Below, piece after piece: positions 44,155-52,870 of a DNA stretch of 57,636 nucleotides (its first letter is position 1; the number at the start of each line of letters is the position of its first letter). Source of the stretch: Taishania sp. (GTDB lineage: Bacteria; Bacteroidota; Bacteroidia; Flavobacteriales_D; Crocinitomicaceae). The DNA lies in assembly GCA_030150045.1 (NCBI GenBank), contig JASLGM010000040.1, forward strand, positions 1 to 57,636, written 5' to 3'. The translations under genes and the position numbers were made by a program. The notes under the pieces are model-generated. The model did no database searches. It was given only the letters and a program-made list of their open reading frames with translations, and was not told the DNA's origin.

Positions 44155-45432
44155 TTGAGAGTTTTCTTTTTCATAGCGATTATTTTCTTGTCCTTTTTTG
44201 TGTCTTCACAAGAGAAGGATTGGAGAACCTGTGACCTTACTACTCGAGTAGAAATAGAAGAACACTTCGAAAATGATTACCCTTTCATCTTGTTTGAACA
44301 AAACAGTTTTCAGTTCATGACCGAACGCAGTCCAAGTTTTGAGCGTTTCTTTAAAATCTTTAAAAGTATAAAGGAGCAAGAAAAAGGGAAATTGAACATT
44401 TATCATATTGGAGGTTCACACATTCAAGCCGATATTCATTCCAATTTAATGCGTGAGAAAATGCAATCTTTCTCAGGGCAGAGTGGTGAGCGTGGTATTG
44501 TTTTTCCGTTGAATTTAGCAGGGACAAATAATCCTTCAAATTACCGTATCACTTCGCAGAATCACTTTACTTCTGAACGCATCGTTGCTCCTGGAAACAA
44601 AACCATGGATTTGGGATTGATGGGGGTTGGGATACGCTCAACGGATTCGGTGGTGAATATGAAGTTTCAATATCGCAATGCGAACCAACAGCCTTGTTTT
44701 GACGAAGTTTTCTTTTACAGAAATAAAGGAGAATGGAATTACGAATTGAATTTTGGCAGCGATGAACTGTTGGTGGAATCGATCTATCACAACGATGCAA
44801 TAGGGTACACCAAGGTGAAATTCTGTGATCCTTTAGATTCTTTAGATATTCAATTTAGTGCAAAGCTTTCGCGTACTTATTTGGAGTTTTTTGGAATGGG
44901 GTTAAGTAATACACAAGAACCTGGAATTTCTTATACCAGTATAGGGATTAATGGAGCGGGACTGTATTCTTACCTCGCTGCACCAAATTTTCAAGAGCAA
45001 TTGAATCAATATCCACCAGATTTATTCATTTTCTCGGTAGGTACAAATGACGCAAATGTAACCTTTGAGCATTTTAGTCCGGAGACTTACAAGTCCAATT
45101 TAGAAAAGGTTATGAAAATGGTTTTGAAAGCAAATCCAGATTGTGCCTTACTGCTAACCGTTCCTAATGATGCTTTTTATAAAAAGAAATATGCCAATAG
45201 AAATGTGGCACGTGAGCGAGATGTAATTTTTGAATTAGCCGAAGAATATAAAATGGCTGTTTGGGATTTATATGGCATAATGGGAGGCCTTGGTTCTTCC
45301 AAAGTGTGGTTAAATAATGGATTGATGCAAGGTGACTATGTCCACTTTACCTCTAAAGGTTATCAGCTAAAAGGGCGTTTGCTTTTTGATGCTTTTTTGA
45401 AATATTACCAGAAGTTTGAACAATATTTTTAG
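44155..45432 (+). CDS. SGNH/GDSL-type hydrolase-like protein, secreted (second of pair)
   Basis: A 425-residue protein with a signal peptide (MRVFFFIAIIFLSFFVSS) and an SGNH domain. Block III is SVGTNDANV and block V is GDYVHFTSKG, both intact. Block I reads HIGGSHIQAD, so the usual Asp of GDS is Gly although the Ser is kept. The start is a TTG placed immediately after the TAG of the previous gene and in the same frame. It is related to the upstream protein (both share a WDLYG-MGG segment before block V), so the two are diverged tandem duplicates. It is followed 15 bases later by the MBOAT gene. Confidence 0.8.
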   Translation: MRVFFFIAIIFLSFFVSSQEKDWRTCDLTTRVEIEEHFENDYPFILFEQNSFQFMTERSPSFERFFKIFKSIKEQEKGKLNIYHIGGSHIQADIHSNLMREKMQSFSGQSGERGIVFPLNLAGTNNPSNYRITSQNHFTSERIVAPGNKTMDLGLMGVGIRSTDSVVNMKFQYRNANQQPCFDEVFFYRNKGEWNYELNFGSDELLVESIYHNDAIGYTKVKFCDPLDSLDIQFSAKLSRTYLEFFGMGLSNTQEPGISYTSIGINGAGLYSYLAAPNFQEQLNQYPPDLFIFSVGTNDANVTFEHFSPETYKSNLEKVMKMVLKANPDCALLLTVPNDAFYKKKYANRNVARERDVIFELAEEYKMAVWDLYGIMGGLGSSKVWLNNGLMQGDYVHFTSKGYQLKGRLLFDAFLKYYQKFEQYF

Positions 45433-45447
45433 TGTTTATTAGTCAAC

Positions 45448-47454
45448 ATGAACAGTTTAGAACAAGTTACAGATTGGGATTTTAGTAGAATAAAAGAGGT
45501 GTTCTCTTTTAAATTTGATCCAGATACTGCCTTCCTTTTTACAAAAGTGGAATTTTGGATTTTCCTAACTGCTATTTTTTTGGTCTATGCTTTTTTGCAA
45601 GCCAATGTCTTTGTACGCCTTATTATTACTGGCGGAATTGCTTTAGTTACTTCTTGGTTTTTTAAGAACGGAGATTTCGTCGTCGCGGCTTTAACCCTCT
45701 TGTTACTCTATCAAAGTATACAACAAGCCATCAAGCAAACAGGAAAAGGAAGGGGATGGGCTTTGTTTTCTATTGCTGCTGTACTTGGACTTTCATCGTA
45801 TTATTTTTGGTATAAAATTTCAGTAGACGCCATCTACTTCAACCTTGTGCCTTTGGACATTTGGCTGGTGGTTTTATTGTTCATCTTTATTCTTTCTTAT
45901 TTCAAGAAACAATTGTGGGTCCGTAGTCTTTTCTTGACCATCATCAGTTTGTATTTCTACTTTAAATCCGCAGAGAAGCTTGTGCTCTTGCTTGCAGGAT
46001 CGGTTGTTTTCAATTATTACCTAGCACTTTGGATTGACAAAGTCAAAGACCTTAAACATGGAAAATGGGTGTTGGGTTTCACCATTGGATTGAATGTTCT
46101 GATGCTTGGATATTTTAAATACGCTTATTTCTTTGCTGGCGCTTACAACAACATGACAGGGGCAAACGTAGTCCCAACGAACGTATTCGCTGAAATCGGA
46201 AATTGGTTGTATGGGGAGAAAACCTTTATTGACAAAATATTATTGCCCGTTGGTGTTTCCTTCTTTACGTTTCAATCCATTTCTTATTTGGTAGATGTAT
46301 ACCGCAAAGACATTAAGGTGTTACATTCCTTTTTCGATTTTGCATTTTACACCACTTTTTTCCCGCCTTTGGTTGCAGGACCTATTATAAGAGCGAAAGA
46401 TTTTATTCCTCAAATTGGGCAACCTTATCAATTGAACAAGGTTGATTTTTCAGCAGCAACGATCATGATTGTTACCGGCTTGCTAAAGAAAGTGGTTTTA
46501 GCCGATTATATAGCGATGCATTTCATTGATAAGATTGTTGACGCTCCGCAAGCCTATCCTGGTTTTGTGAGTGTAATCGCCATGTGGGGATATTCCCTTC
46601 AGATTTATGGAGACTTTAGTGGATATACGGACATTGCTATTGGACTTTCTCTTTTAATGGGCTTCCGTCTATTGCCGAATTTTAATTCGCCTTATAAAGC
46701 GACCAGTGTTGCCGATTTCTGGCGCAGATGGCACATCTCTTTGGGATCTTGGTTCAGAGAGTATTTGTACATCCCGCTTGGAGGAAACCGTTCTGGAGGA
46801 ATTGGAACATTCATCATGACCATTGTGATCCTTATCTTTATGGTATTCATTACCCAATGGTACATGTTGCTGTACATTTATGCAGGATTAACCTTGGTTT
46901 ACTTATTAATCGCCCGCTTTATTCCCGATTCTAAGAAAAACCTTTTTCGAGATTTAAACCTTTTAATTACTCAGGTTACTGGAGGATTATGGCATGGAGC
47001 GAGTGGAAACTTTGTCATTTGGGGAGCTATGAATGGAGTTGCCTTGATTCTGTATAACCATTGGAAGAACATTTCACCTTATGAAAAATCAACAAAATGG
47101 TTTGTTCATGCATGGAAAATCTTTTTGACTTTTAACTTCATTACGTTTACACGTATCTGGTTCCGTTTAGAAGACAGCGATGGCCCAGCAAAAATGTTGG
47201 ATCAAATTTGGAATCACTTTGATTTTTCGATGGATACCTTCTTGTTAGTGTTAGCTACCTATAAAGAAGCTTTAATCATTATGGTTCTTGGATTTATTAT
47301 TCATTGGTTGCCTGCTAAATGGAAGACCGCTTACAAAGAATTATTCACCAAATTCCCAGTTCCCTTGCAGATGATATGTGTAACCATTATCCTCTTTTTC
47401 ATGTATCAAGCCATGACAGGAGAATCAAAAGCATTTGTCTATTTCCAATTTTAG
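45448..47454 (+). CDS. MBOAT family O-acyltransferase
   Basis: A 668-residue polytopic membrane protein that passes acyl (probably acetyl) groups across the membrane, like AlgI or PatA. The family core includes ISYLVDVYRKDIK, FFPPLVAGPIIRAKDF, SLGSWFREYLYIPLGGNR and the catalytic-His segment GGLWHGASGNFVIWG. Together with the two SGNH genes upstream (gap 15 bases) it forms an exported-glycan O-acylation operon comparable to AlgI-AlgJ/X. The glycan is not evident; no glycosyltransferase is nearby. Confidence 0.93.
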   Translation: MNSLEQVTDWDFSRIKEVFSFKFDPDTAFLFTKVEFWIFLTAIFLVYAFLQANVFVRLIITGGIALVTSWFFKNGDFVVAALTLLLLYQSIQQAIKQTGKGRGWALFSIAAVLGLSSYYFWYKISVDAIYFNLVPLDIWLVVLLFIFILSYFKKQLWVRSLFLTIISLYFYFKSAEKLVLLLAGSVVFNYYLALWIDKVKDLKHGKWVLGFTIGLNVLMLGYFKYAYFFAGAYNNMTGANVVPTNVFAEIGNWLYGEKTFIDKILLPVGVSFFTFQSISYLVDVYRKDIKVLHSFFDFAFYTTFFPPLVAGPIIRAKDFIPQIGQPYQLNKVDFSAATIMIVTGLLKKVVLADYIAMHFIDKIVDAPQAYPGFVSVIAMWGYSLQIYGDFSGYTDIAIGLSLLMGFRLLPNFNSPYKATSVADFWRRWHISLGSWFREYLYIPLGGNRSGGIGTFIMTIVILIFMVFITQWYMLLYIYAGLTLVYLLIARFIPDSKKNLFRDLNLLITQVTGGLWHGASGNFVIWGAMNGVALILYNHWKNISPYEKSTKWFVHAWKIFLTFNFITFTRIWFRLEDSDGPAKMLDQIWNHFDFSMDTFLLVLATYKEALIIMVLGFIIHWLPAKWKTAYKELFTKFPVPLQMICVTIILFFMYQAMTGESKAFVYFQF

Positions 47455-47474
47455 GGAATTAATCTTGAAAAACG

Positions 47475-47482
47475 TATATTTG
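47475..47482 (+). promoter_or_regulatory. Probable sigma-A -7 element for prfA
   Basis: TATATTTG followed by C, matching TAnnTTTG, 17 bases before the prfA ATG. No -33 TTG at standard spacing. Confidence 0.55.
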
Positions 47483-47499
47483 CACCCCAAATTCTTATT

Positions 47500-48582
47500 A
47501 TGAGTGATTTACTAAAGAAATTAGAAGCGATACATTACCGATTTGTAGAAGTAGGAAAACAGATCGTCGATCCCGATATTATTGCGGACATGGATCGTTA
47601 TGTAAAACTCAATAAGGAGTATAAAGATTTGGAAGAAATTGACCAAGTGTATATTGCTTACCGTAATATGTTGGGCAACATTCAATCAGCGCGTGAGCTT
47701 TTGGAGACAGAAACAGATCCTGAAATGCGCGAAATGGCAAAAATGGAGATCGATGAGTTGGAAACTGCACGACCAGAAATGGAAGAGCAAATCAAATTTA
47801 TGTTGATCCCTAAAGACCCAGAAGACGATAAGAACGCCATCATCGAGTTGCGTGCTGGAACGGGTGGTGACGAAGCGTGTATCTTCGTGGAAGACTGCTT
47901 CCGTATGTACACCATGTTCTTTAAAGAGCACGGTTTCCAATACGAAGTCATTAACTCTTCTGAAGGAACCGTGAAAGGATATAAAGAGGTTTCCATGAGT
48001 ATCACAGGAGCTGGAGTTTACGGAACAATGAAGTTTGAGTCAGGTGTTCACCGCGTACAACGTGTGCCGGAGACGGAATCGCAAGGACGTGTACATACCT
48101 CCGCAATCACGGTAGCCGTTCTACCAGAAGCCGAAGAAGTGGATTTCGAATTGAACATGGGTGACGTTCGTAAAGATACGTTCCGTGCATCAGGAGCGGG
48201 AGGACAGCACGTTAATAAAACAGAGTCTGCCATTCGTTTAACCCACCTTCCAACGGGAGTTGTGGCGGAATGTCAGGACGGTCGTTCTCAACATAAAAAC
48301 TTGGAGAAAGCCATTTCTATGTTGCGTTCCCGTTTGTATCAAATTGAATTGGACCGCGTGAATTCAGAACGTTCAGAACAACGTAAGTCATTGGTTTCTA
48401 CAGGTGACCGATCTGCAAAAGTGAGAACATATAACTATCCGCAGGGAAGGATTACTGATCACCGAATCAACAAAACAATTTACAACCTGGGTGCCTTCAT
48501 GAATGGAGATATTCAAGAAATGATCGACGCATTGAAATTGGCGGAAAATGCCGAGAAATTAAAAGGACAAGAAGGATTATAA
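47500..48582 (+). CDS. prfA: Peptide chain release factor 1
   Basis: A 360-residue RF1 that reads UAA and UAG. The catalytic GGQ lies in GAGGQHVNKTESA (about residue 230), and the ELRAGTGGDEA segment (about 111-121) is typical of class I release factors. Length and C-terminus are normal. It has its own promoter box and terminator. Confidence 0.97.
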   Translation: MSDLLKKLEAIHYRFVEVGKQIVDPDIIADMDRYVKLNKEYKDLEEIDQVYIAYRNMLGNIQSARELLETETDPEMREMAKMEIDELETARPEMEEQIKFMLIPKDPEDDKNAIIELRAGTGGDEACIFVEDCFRMYTMFFKEHGFQYEVINSSEGTVKGYKEVSMSITGAGVYGTMKFESGVHRVQRVPETESQGRVHTSAITVAVLPEAEEVDFELNMGDVRKDTFRASGAGGQHVNKTESAIRLTHLPTGVVAECQDGRSQHKNLEKAISMLRSRLYQIELDRVNSERSEQRKSLVSTGDRSAKVRTYNYPQGRITDHRINKTIYNLGAFMNGDIQEMIDALKLAENAEKLKGQEGL

Positions 48583-48602
48583 ACATCCAATTTTAATAAG
48601 GG

Positions 48603-48637
48603 AAAGGTCTTTGCTACGGCAAGGACTTTTTTTTTCT
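48603..48637 (+). terminator. Rho-independent terminator of prfA
   Basis: AAAGGTCTTTGC and GCAAGGACTTT pair with one bulge around a TACG loop, followed by a run of eight T. Confidence 0.85.
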
Positions 48638-48644
48638 CTTTTTT

Positions 48645-48788
48645 TGCAGCCTTAACGGTCTACGCGTTTTAGTAAAATCCTAAAAAGGGGTTCACTTGCT
48701 GTTTGCCACGTGCTTCTTACAGTCGCAGTGGCATTTCAGCGTTTACACCCTTTTTACTTCTTTTAGCTATCACGCTTTGCCCTGGCTG
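48645..48788 (-). repeat. Family A dispersed repeat, copy 7
   Basis: A reverse-oriented copy, from CAGCCAGGG to GGCTGCAAA when read on the minus strand. The inner stem pairs TGCCACTGCG with CACGTGGCA, and the arm GGG/CCC carries A/T runs. The boxes are GTAAAC and GTGAAC. A B copy in the same orientation lies 65 bases away. Confidence 0.88.
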
Positions 48789-48853
48789 GAGGTATGCTTT
48801 TGAATGGATGACCACTCCATTTGCCCTTATTTTCAGTTGGAACAGTGATCTCT

Positions 48854-48954
48854 GCGCTAAGGATAGCAGTGGATAGCTCGGCGCCAAGCATTTGGCGACG
48901 ACTAAGAACGAATAGCCTGACCCCTCCCCAGTAGCCTGGGGAGGGGAAGCGCCC
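48854..48954 (-). repeat. Family B dispersed repeat, copy 4
   Basis: A reverse-oriented copy. On the minus strand: GGGCGCTT, hairpin 1 (an 11-bp perfect stem, CCCCTCCCCAG with CTGGGGAGGGG, 48921-48946), AGGCTATTCG, hairpin 2 (CGCCAA-ATGC-TTGGCG, 48882-48897), then CTATCCTTAGCGC. The hairpin sequences differ completely from those in copy 3 while the flanking blocks are kept. Confidence 0.9.
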
Positions 48955-49019
48955 AAAGAAAAGCCTTTAATACTGTTAAACTAAAACCTTTTAGTACTCG
49001 GTTTTTACAGCAAGGTTTG

Positions 49020-49027
49020 TATATTTG
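49020..49027 (+). promoter_or_regulatory. Probable sigma-A -7 element for pyrF
   Basis: TATATTTG followed by C, matching TAnnTTTG, 18 bases before the pyrF ATG, the same layout as at prfA. Confidence 0.55.
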
Positions 49028-49045
49028 CACTTTCTAATTTAAGAT

Positions 49046-49867
49046 ATGAACAGACAGGCCCTTATTGAGAACATTCGTGCAAAGAAAACTTTTTTATGTG
49101 TTGGTTTAGACACCGATTTAGAGAAAATTCCAGCGCATTTATTGGAGACAGAAGATCCGATTTTTGAGTTCAATAAGGCCATTATAGATGCGACAAAAGA
49201 CCTTTGTATTGCGTATAAACCAAACATTGCATTTTTTGAGCGTTACGGTATAAAAGGTTGGCAGGCCTTGCAGAAAACGATTGATTATATTCCCAACGAT
49301 TGCTTGATTATTGCCGACGCAAAACGCGGTGACATTGGAAATACATCTGGATACTACGCCAAAGCTTTTTTCGAAACGATGAATTGTGATGCGCTTACGG
49401 TTGCACCTTATATGGGCGAAGATTCTGTTTCTCCATATTTGGCTTATACGGATAAATGGACCATTCTTTTGGCTTTAACTTCCAATAAAGGAGCGTTAGA
49501 TTTTGAAGTTTTGGAAACCAAAGACGGAAAAAAAGTGTATCAACATGTGATTGAAAAATCCCAAGAATGGGGCACGCCCGAAAACTTAATGTATGTGGTG
49601 GGTGCGACGCGAGCAGAGGAAATTGGTGAGGTGCGTAATTTAGCAAAAGAGCATTTTTTCTTGGTGCCAGGAGTGGGAGCGCAAGGCGGTTCTTTAGAAG
49701 ATGTGGTAAATTATGGCTGGAACGCTGACTGTGGATTGATTGTCAATTCTTCACGTGGAATTATTTACGCTTCAAATGATGAGCAATTTGCTGAAAACGC
49801 ACGTAAAGCTGCTTTAGACATACAACAACAGATGGAGCACATCTTAAAACAAAAGAATTTTATTTAA
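49046..49867 (+). CDS. pyrF: Orotidine 5'-phosphate decarboxylase (type 2)
   Basis: A 273-residue enzyme that makes UMP from OMP, the last step of pyrimidine synthesis. The catalytic Asp-Lys pair lies in IIADAKRGDIGNTS, and FLCVGLDTDLEKIP is the N-terminal strand. The longer length and PGVGAQGG motif fit the type 2 subfamily. It is monocistronic and is the last clear core gene before the island. Confidence 0.96.
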   Translation: MNRQALIENIRAKKTFLCVGLDTDLEKIPAHLLETEDPIFEFNKAIIDATKDLCIAYKPNIAFFERYGIKGWQALQKTIDYIPNDCLIIADAKRGDIGNTSGYYAKAFFETMNCDALTVAPYMGEDSVSPYLAYTDKWTILLALTSNKGALDFEVLETKDGKKVYQHVIEKSQEWGTPENLMYVVGATRAEEIGEVRNLAKEHFFLVPGVGAQGGSLEDVVNYGWNADCGLIVNSSRGIIYASNDEQFAENARKAALDIQQQMEHILKQKNFI

Positions 49868-50171
49868 GCTGGAGAATTTTTCAAAACAAAACCTCTATGT
49901 TTACTCGCTTAGGAGAAACATGTGGTAATTCAATTAACTTTGACGGGTAAGGAACTTGTGCTTTGTTAGATTGAAAAAAAGTGTGAAATCAAAAAAAACA
50001 AGGACAAGCAAAAAAAAAGCAGTAATTCTAAAATTACTGCTGGTTTATCTTAATGCCACCCCTCGAAAACTCCATACTGATCTTCTACGATTCTGTTCAA
50101 CGGGCTTTCATCTCTTGTCCTCCGGTCAAGACGAAAGCTTAGTTATTGGTGGCTGATTATATTAAATGTAC
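49868..50171. other. Junction region between core genome and island
   Basis: About 300 bp without a credible gene. It holds a terminator-like hairpin (50019-50040, GCAGTAATT/AATTACTGC, loop CTAA, T-poor tail) and an imperfect hairpin near 50109-50143 with GCTTTC/GAAAGC ends. On the minus strand the words AFVLTGGQE faintly resemble an IS5-type transposase segment, but stop codons surround them. Confidence 0.35.
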
Positions 50172-50858
50172 CTATTTTAATTTGGGATAAGTATAACCAA
50201 CTTTTCCATCAGTATACAAGTACTCGACCAATTCTTCTTTAATTCTATAATGAGGTTTGTCTTCTGGAAATTCTTCAGATATTTCTCTAAATAAAACTGA
50301 AGATTCTACAATTAACTTCTGATTTCGAATTCCTCCGTCTTTAAAATACATAATTTTAGTAGCCTCCTTTTTCTTCTCGTCATTATAAACAATGTAGCTA
50401 TTTGCGTTCCAACTTTCTTCGTAAAAGGCAATGACAAGTAGATCTTTGTTTATCTCATTCGGAATAGATAATGTATTTATAACCTTCTCATCTTTCTCTT
50501 TGAAGTTAAGTTTTATATCTATTTTATTATTCGAAGGATCTATTGCATTGCAATTACTACAATCTTTCAGATACATGGCAGTCGCGTATGCTGGATTATT
50601 AGGTGAATTGAGGAAAAAGTACATTACGAACTTGTTGTTCCAGTTTCTCTTATGTTTTTCAGTATATGTAATATTTATTAATTCTTCCTTAGTCAATCGT
50701 TCTGAAATAATTGAACTAATTGCAATTTCGTTCGCAGTACTATCTATATTACTAATACTAAATTCTTTTATCGACATGTTTATAGGTGATTCATTGCTTT
50801 GGACACATGAAATGAAAAGTCCTGCAAGTGCAAAATATAAGAAATTATTTTTTTTCAT
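50172..50858 (-). CDS. Hypothetical lipoprotein
   Basis: I do not recognise this 228-residue protein. It has a lipoprotein signal (MKKNNFLYFALAGLFISC, Cys18), so it should be anchored in a membrane facing the periplasm or outside. The mature part is hydrophilic, A+T-rich in codons, with one close Cys pair (CSNC, about 99-102). It lies at the left edge of the accessory island with no operon partner. Confidence 0.65.
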   Translation of the reverse strand: MKKNNFLYFALAGLFISCVQSNESPINMSIKEFSISNIDSTANEIAISSIISERLTKEELINITYTEKHKRNWNNKFVMYFFLNSPNNPAYATAMYLKDCSNCNAIDPSNNKIDIKLNFKEKDEKVINTLSIPNEINKDLLVIAFYEESWNANSYIVYNDEKKKEATKIMYFKDGGIRNQKLIVESSVLFREISEEFPEDKPHYRIKEELVEYLYTDGKVGYTYPKLK

Positions 50859-51106
50859 AAGTAATTCTATTTTATGATGTTTCTGGCGGATTTTAATTTG
50901 CCACCATCGGGCCGCGGCTTTGCGATAGTGGCGGATTAGAAAGCTAAAACTTTTAATTTTGCACTAAGCTAAGCAACAGCCTTTTATTATTTTCTAAATT
51001 TATGAAAAAAGTAAATATAAAAGGCTGTTGTGGCTTAAAAAGGAGAAACTTTCAATTTGTTCCTTAAGCCGCCATTTTGCCAATACGATGTTACATGCTG
51101 GTGCTT
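50859..51106. other. Structured island intergenic region
   Basis: This 248-bp stretch between two minus-strand genes contains several inverted repeats. GCCACCATCG (50900-50909) pairs with CGATAGTGGC (50923-50932), flanked by direct repeats of GGCGGATT (50885 and 50930). A perfect 14-bp pair, CAACAGCCTTTTAT (50974-50987) and ATAAAAGGCTGTTG (51017-51030), follows. A third hairpin has GGCTTAA/TTAAGCC ends (51031-51069). GATGTTACATGC (about 51089) lies just before the ATPase gene end. A 21-codon frame (51002-51067) is not credible as a gene. Confidence 0.5.
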
Positions 51107-52870
51107 TTATTTTAACTTATTTAACATTTCACCAATAGACTTGAAATTTTCGTCTTCTTTATTCAACCAATTGGAAGTAAATTGTAATAAAGTACTTTCG
51201 TATTGAGTGCTGTTTCCATAACATTCAGTACTAAAGTTAAAAATCAATTCTTTTGAATTTTTTGAACTAGTTAAAATGTTAGAAATGTTTTTATTAGGTT
51301 GTAATACCCCTAAAAGTTTCTCAGCAAAATCTTTATCCCAAATAATATCTTCAGGTATATTTTCTGGAAGATAAAATACGTTTTTATTGTAGTAATTTAA
51401 ATATTTAACAGCTAAATTAATAATCTGTTCTTCTTTAATTGCTTGATTTTGATTTCCACCATCAAGATGAAATTTCACATCACAACCGACTTGATTTTTT
51501 ATTATATCCATTAATTTAGCACTTGTGTCTTGCTCATTTGGTGGAATTGTATTTAAATCAATATGTTTCTCTTGTTTCTTTTCATCTCCATCAAAAAAAA
51601 CAAAAGTATTATCAGAGACTTCCATAATTGTTGTTAATCTTTGATTAATATCTTTTGCGCCGCCTGGTAGATATTTAATTTCAAACAAATCTTGGATTGC
51701 CTTTCCAAGTTTTTCAAGAGTTTTATCTAATAATATTTTAGCTGTTTTATCTTCTACAAGAATAATCTTTTTTGTCGTGTTTTCTATCTCTAATTCGTGA
51801 AAAGCCTCTTTATAATTCCTATTGTTATTTATAACAAACTTTCCGTTACTACTTAAAGTTGAAAATACTTTTATTGAAGTCTCAGGCATATTTTCAATAA
51901 GAAAAGGAGAGTGTGTAGAAACTATAACTTGATGTTTTTTCTTAATACATTCTTCTAATAAAAATAACATTAATCTTTTTTGAGCTCCGCTATGTAATGA
52001 AGTTTCTGGTTCGTCTAATAAAATTAAACTTTCATCAGGAGCATTAAATATTTTATGAACTAGTATTACAATTGCTGTTTCACCACTTCCTGCAAAAGCT
52101 TCAGAATAATTTATATTCTTTTGCTTCAAACGGATTGAAATACCCCAATCTTTGAAAAGATTATGCTCAACTATTTCAATTGATTCAAAATCTTTTCTCA
52201 ATATTTCAGATATAATCTTAGTTTCTTTTTCTGTCAGAACTACTTTTCTTTTATTTCTGTTAGCTGTGTAGTAAGTAATGATACTATCATTATCAAAAGC
52301 ATCCTTTAATTTATTGGAATAAAATCGTAAATAATCTTGTTTTGTCTTATGAGTTTGAGATGAGTAATTTAAAAAATGAAAAAATTTATCAAAAGCACTT
52401 AGCTCTGATCTGAAATCAAGATAAATAACATTTTTATCAATTGGTTGGGCTCTTCGTTCAGAGACCATATTATACCTTTTAATAGGTTTAGCGGTTTCCC
52501 AATAATCTGGATTTCCTTCTCTATGAATACGTTGTTTAATTACTTCGTTTATTTCACTTTTTTCTAAATAACCATAGATAAAACAATTTCTATTTTTATC
52601 AAATTCTTTAATTGGGTCTAATTCTGTTGTGAACCAATAATCACCAAGACTTCTACCTTGTGGACAACCATATAGAGATTGTAAAGTTGAACTTTTCCCA
52701 CCTCCATTTTTTCCTACTAAGAAAGTAATAGGAAAGTTAAAGTCTATTTTTGTGTTTTCTTCAAGATTTCTAAAAAATGGATAACGTATATATTCAATAT
52801 ATCTTTTATGAATTTTTTTATTTCGTAACTGGGTTAACTGCTCTATTTTAGTAAGTAGTAGTTCCTTCAT
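51107..52870 (-). CDS. OLD-like AAA ATPase with C-terminal TOPRIM domain, linked to R-M genes
   Basis: A 587-residue SMC/ABC-type ATPase. Walker A is GKNGGGKSS (53-61), the signature is FAGSGE (259-264), Walker B is LILLDEPETSLH (282-293) and the switch His is in STHSPF (His320). A TOPRIM-like nuclease domain follows, with Glu373 in IILVEDKTA and the Asp-x-Asp pair 427/429 in VFFDGDE. This is the layout of OLD-family nucleases, which often defend against phage. Its ATG overlaps the endonuclease stop by four bases, so it is the third gene of the R-M operon. Glu373 is followed by Asp rather than the usual Gly, so nuclease activity is uncertain. Confidence 0.82.
   Translation of the reverse strand: MKELLLTKIEQLTQLRNKKIHKRYIEYIRYPFFRNLEENTKIDFNFPITFLVGKNGGGKSSTLQSLYGCPQGRSLGDYWFTTELDPIKEFDKNRNCFIYGYLEKSEINEVIKQRIHREGNPDYWETAKPIKRYNMVSERRAQPIDKNVIYLDFRSELSAFDKFFHFLNYSSQTHKTKQDYLRFYSNKLKDAFDNDSIITYYTANRNKRKVVLTEKETKIISEILRKDFESIEIVEHNLFKDWGISIRLKQKNINYSEAFAGSGETAIVILVHKIFNAPDESLILLDEPETSLHSGAQKRLMLFLLEECIKKKHQVIVSTHSPFLIENMPETSIKVFSTLSSNGKFVINNNRNYKEAFHELEIENTTKKIILVEDKTAKILLDKTLEKLGKAIQDLFEIKYLPGGAKDINQRLTTIMEVSDNTFVFFDGDEKKQEKHIDLNTIPPNEQDTSAKLMDIIKNQVGCDVKFHLDGGNQNQAIKEEQIINLAVKYLNYYNKNVFYLPENIPEDIIWDKDFAEKLLGVLQPNKNISNILTSSKNSKELIFNFSTECYGNSTQYESTLLQFTSNWLNKEDENFKSIGEMLNKLK

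Noticed and set aside
50109..50143. IS5-type transposase remnant on the minus strand (AFVLTGGQE)
   Set aside because: Only about nine residues look right and stops interrupt both sides, too little to call.
49956..50156. A 66-codon plus-strand frame in the core-island junction
   Set aside because: No family likeness, a biased Lys-rich start and a hairpin within it. The region has no other coding signs.
51002..51067. A 21-codon peptide frame (starts MKKVNIKGCCG)
   Set aside because: It falls inside an inverted-repeat structure and its sequence follows from the hairpin arms.
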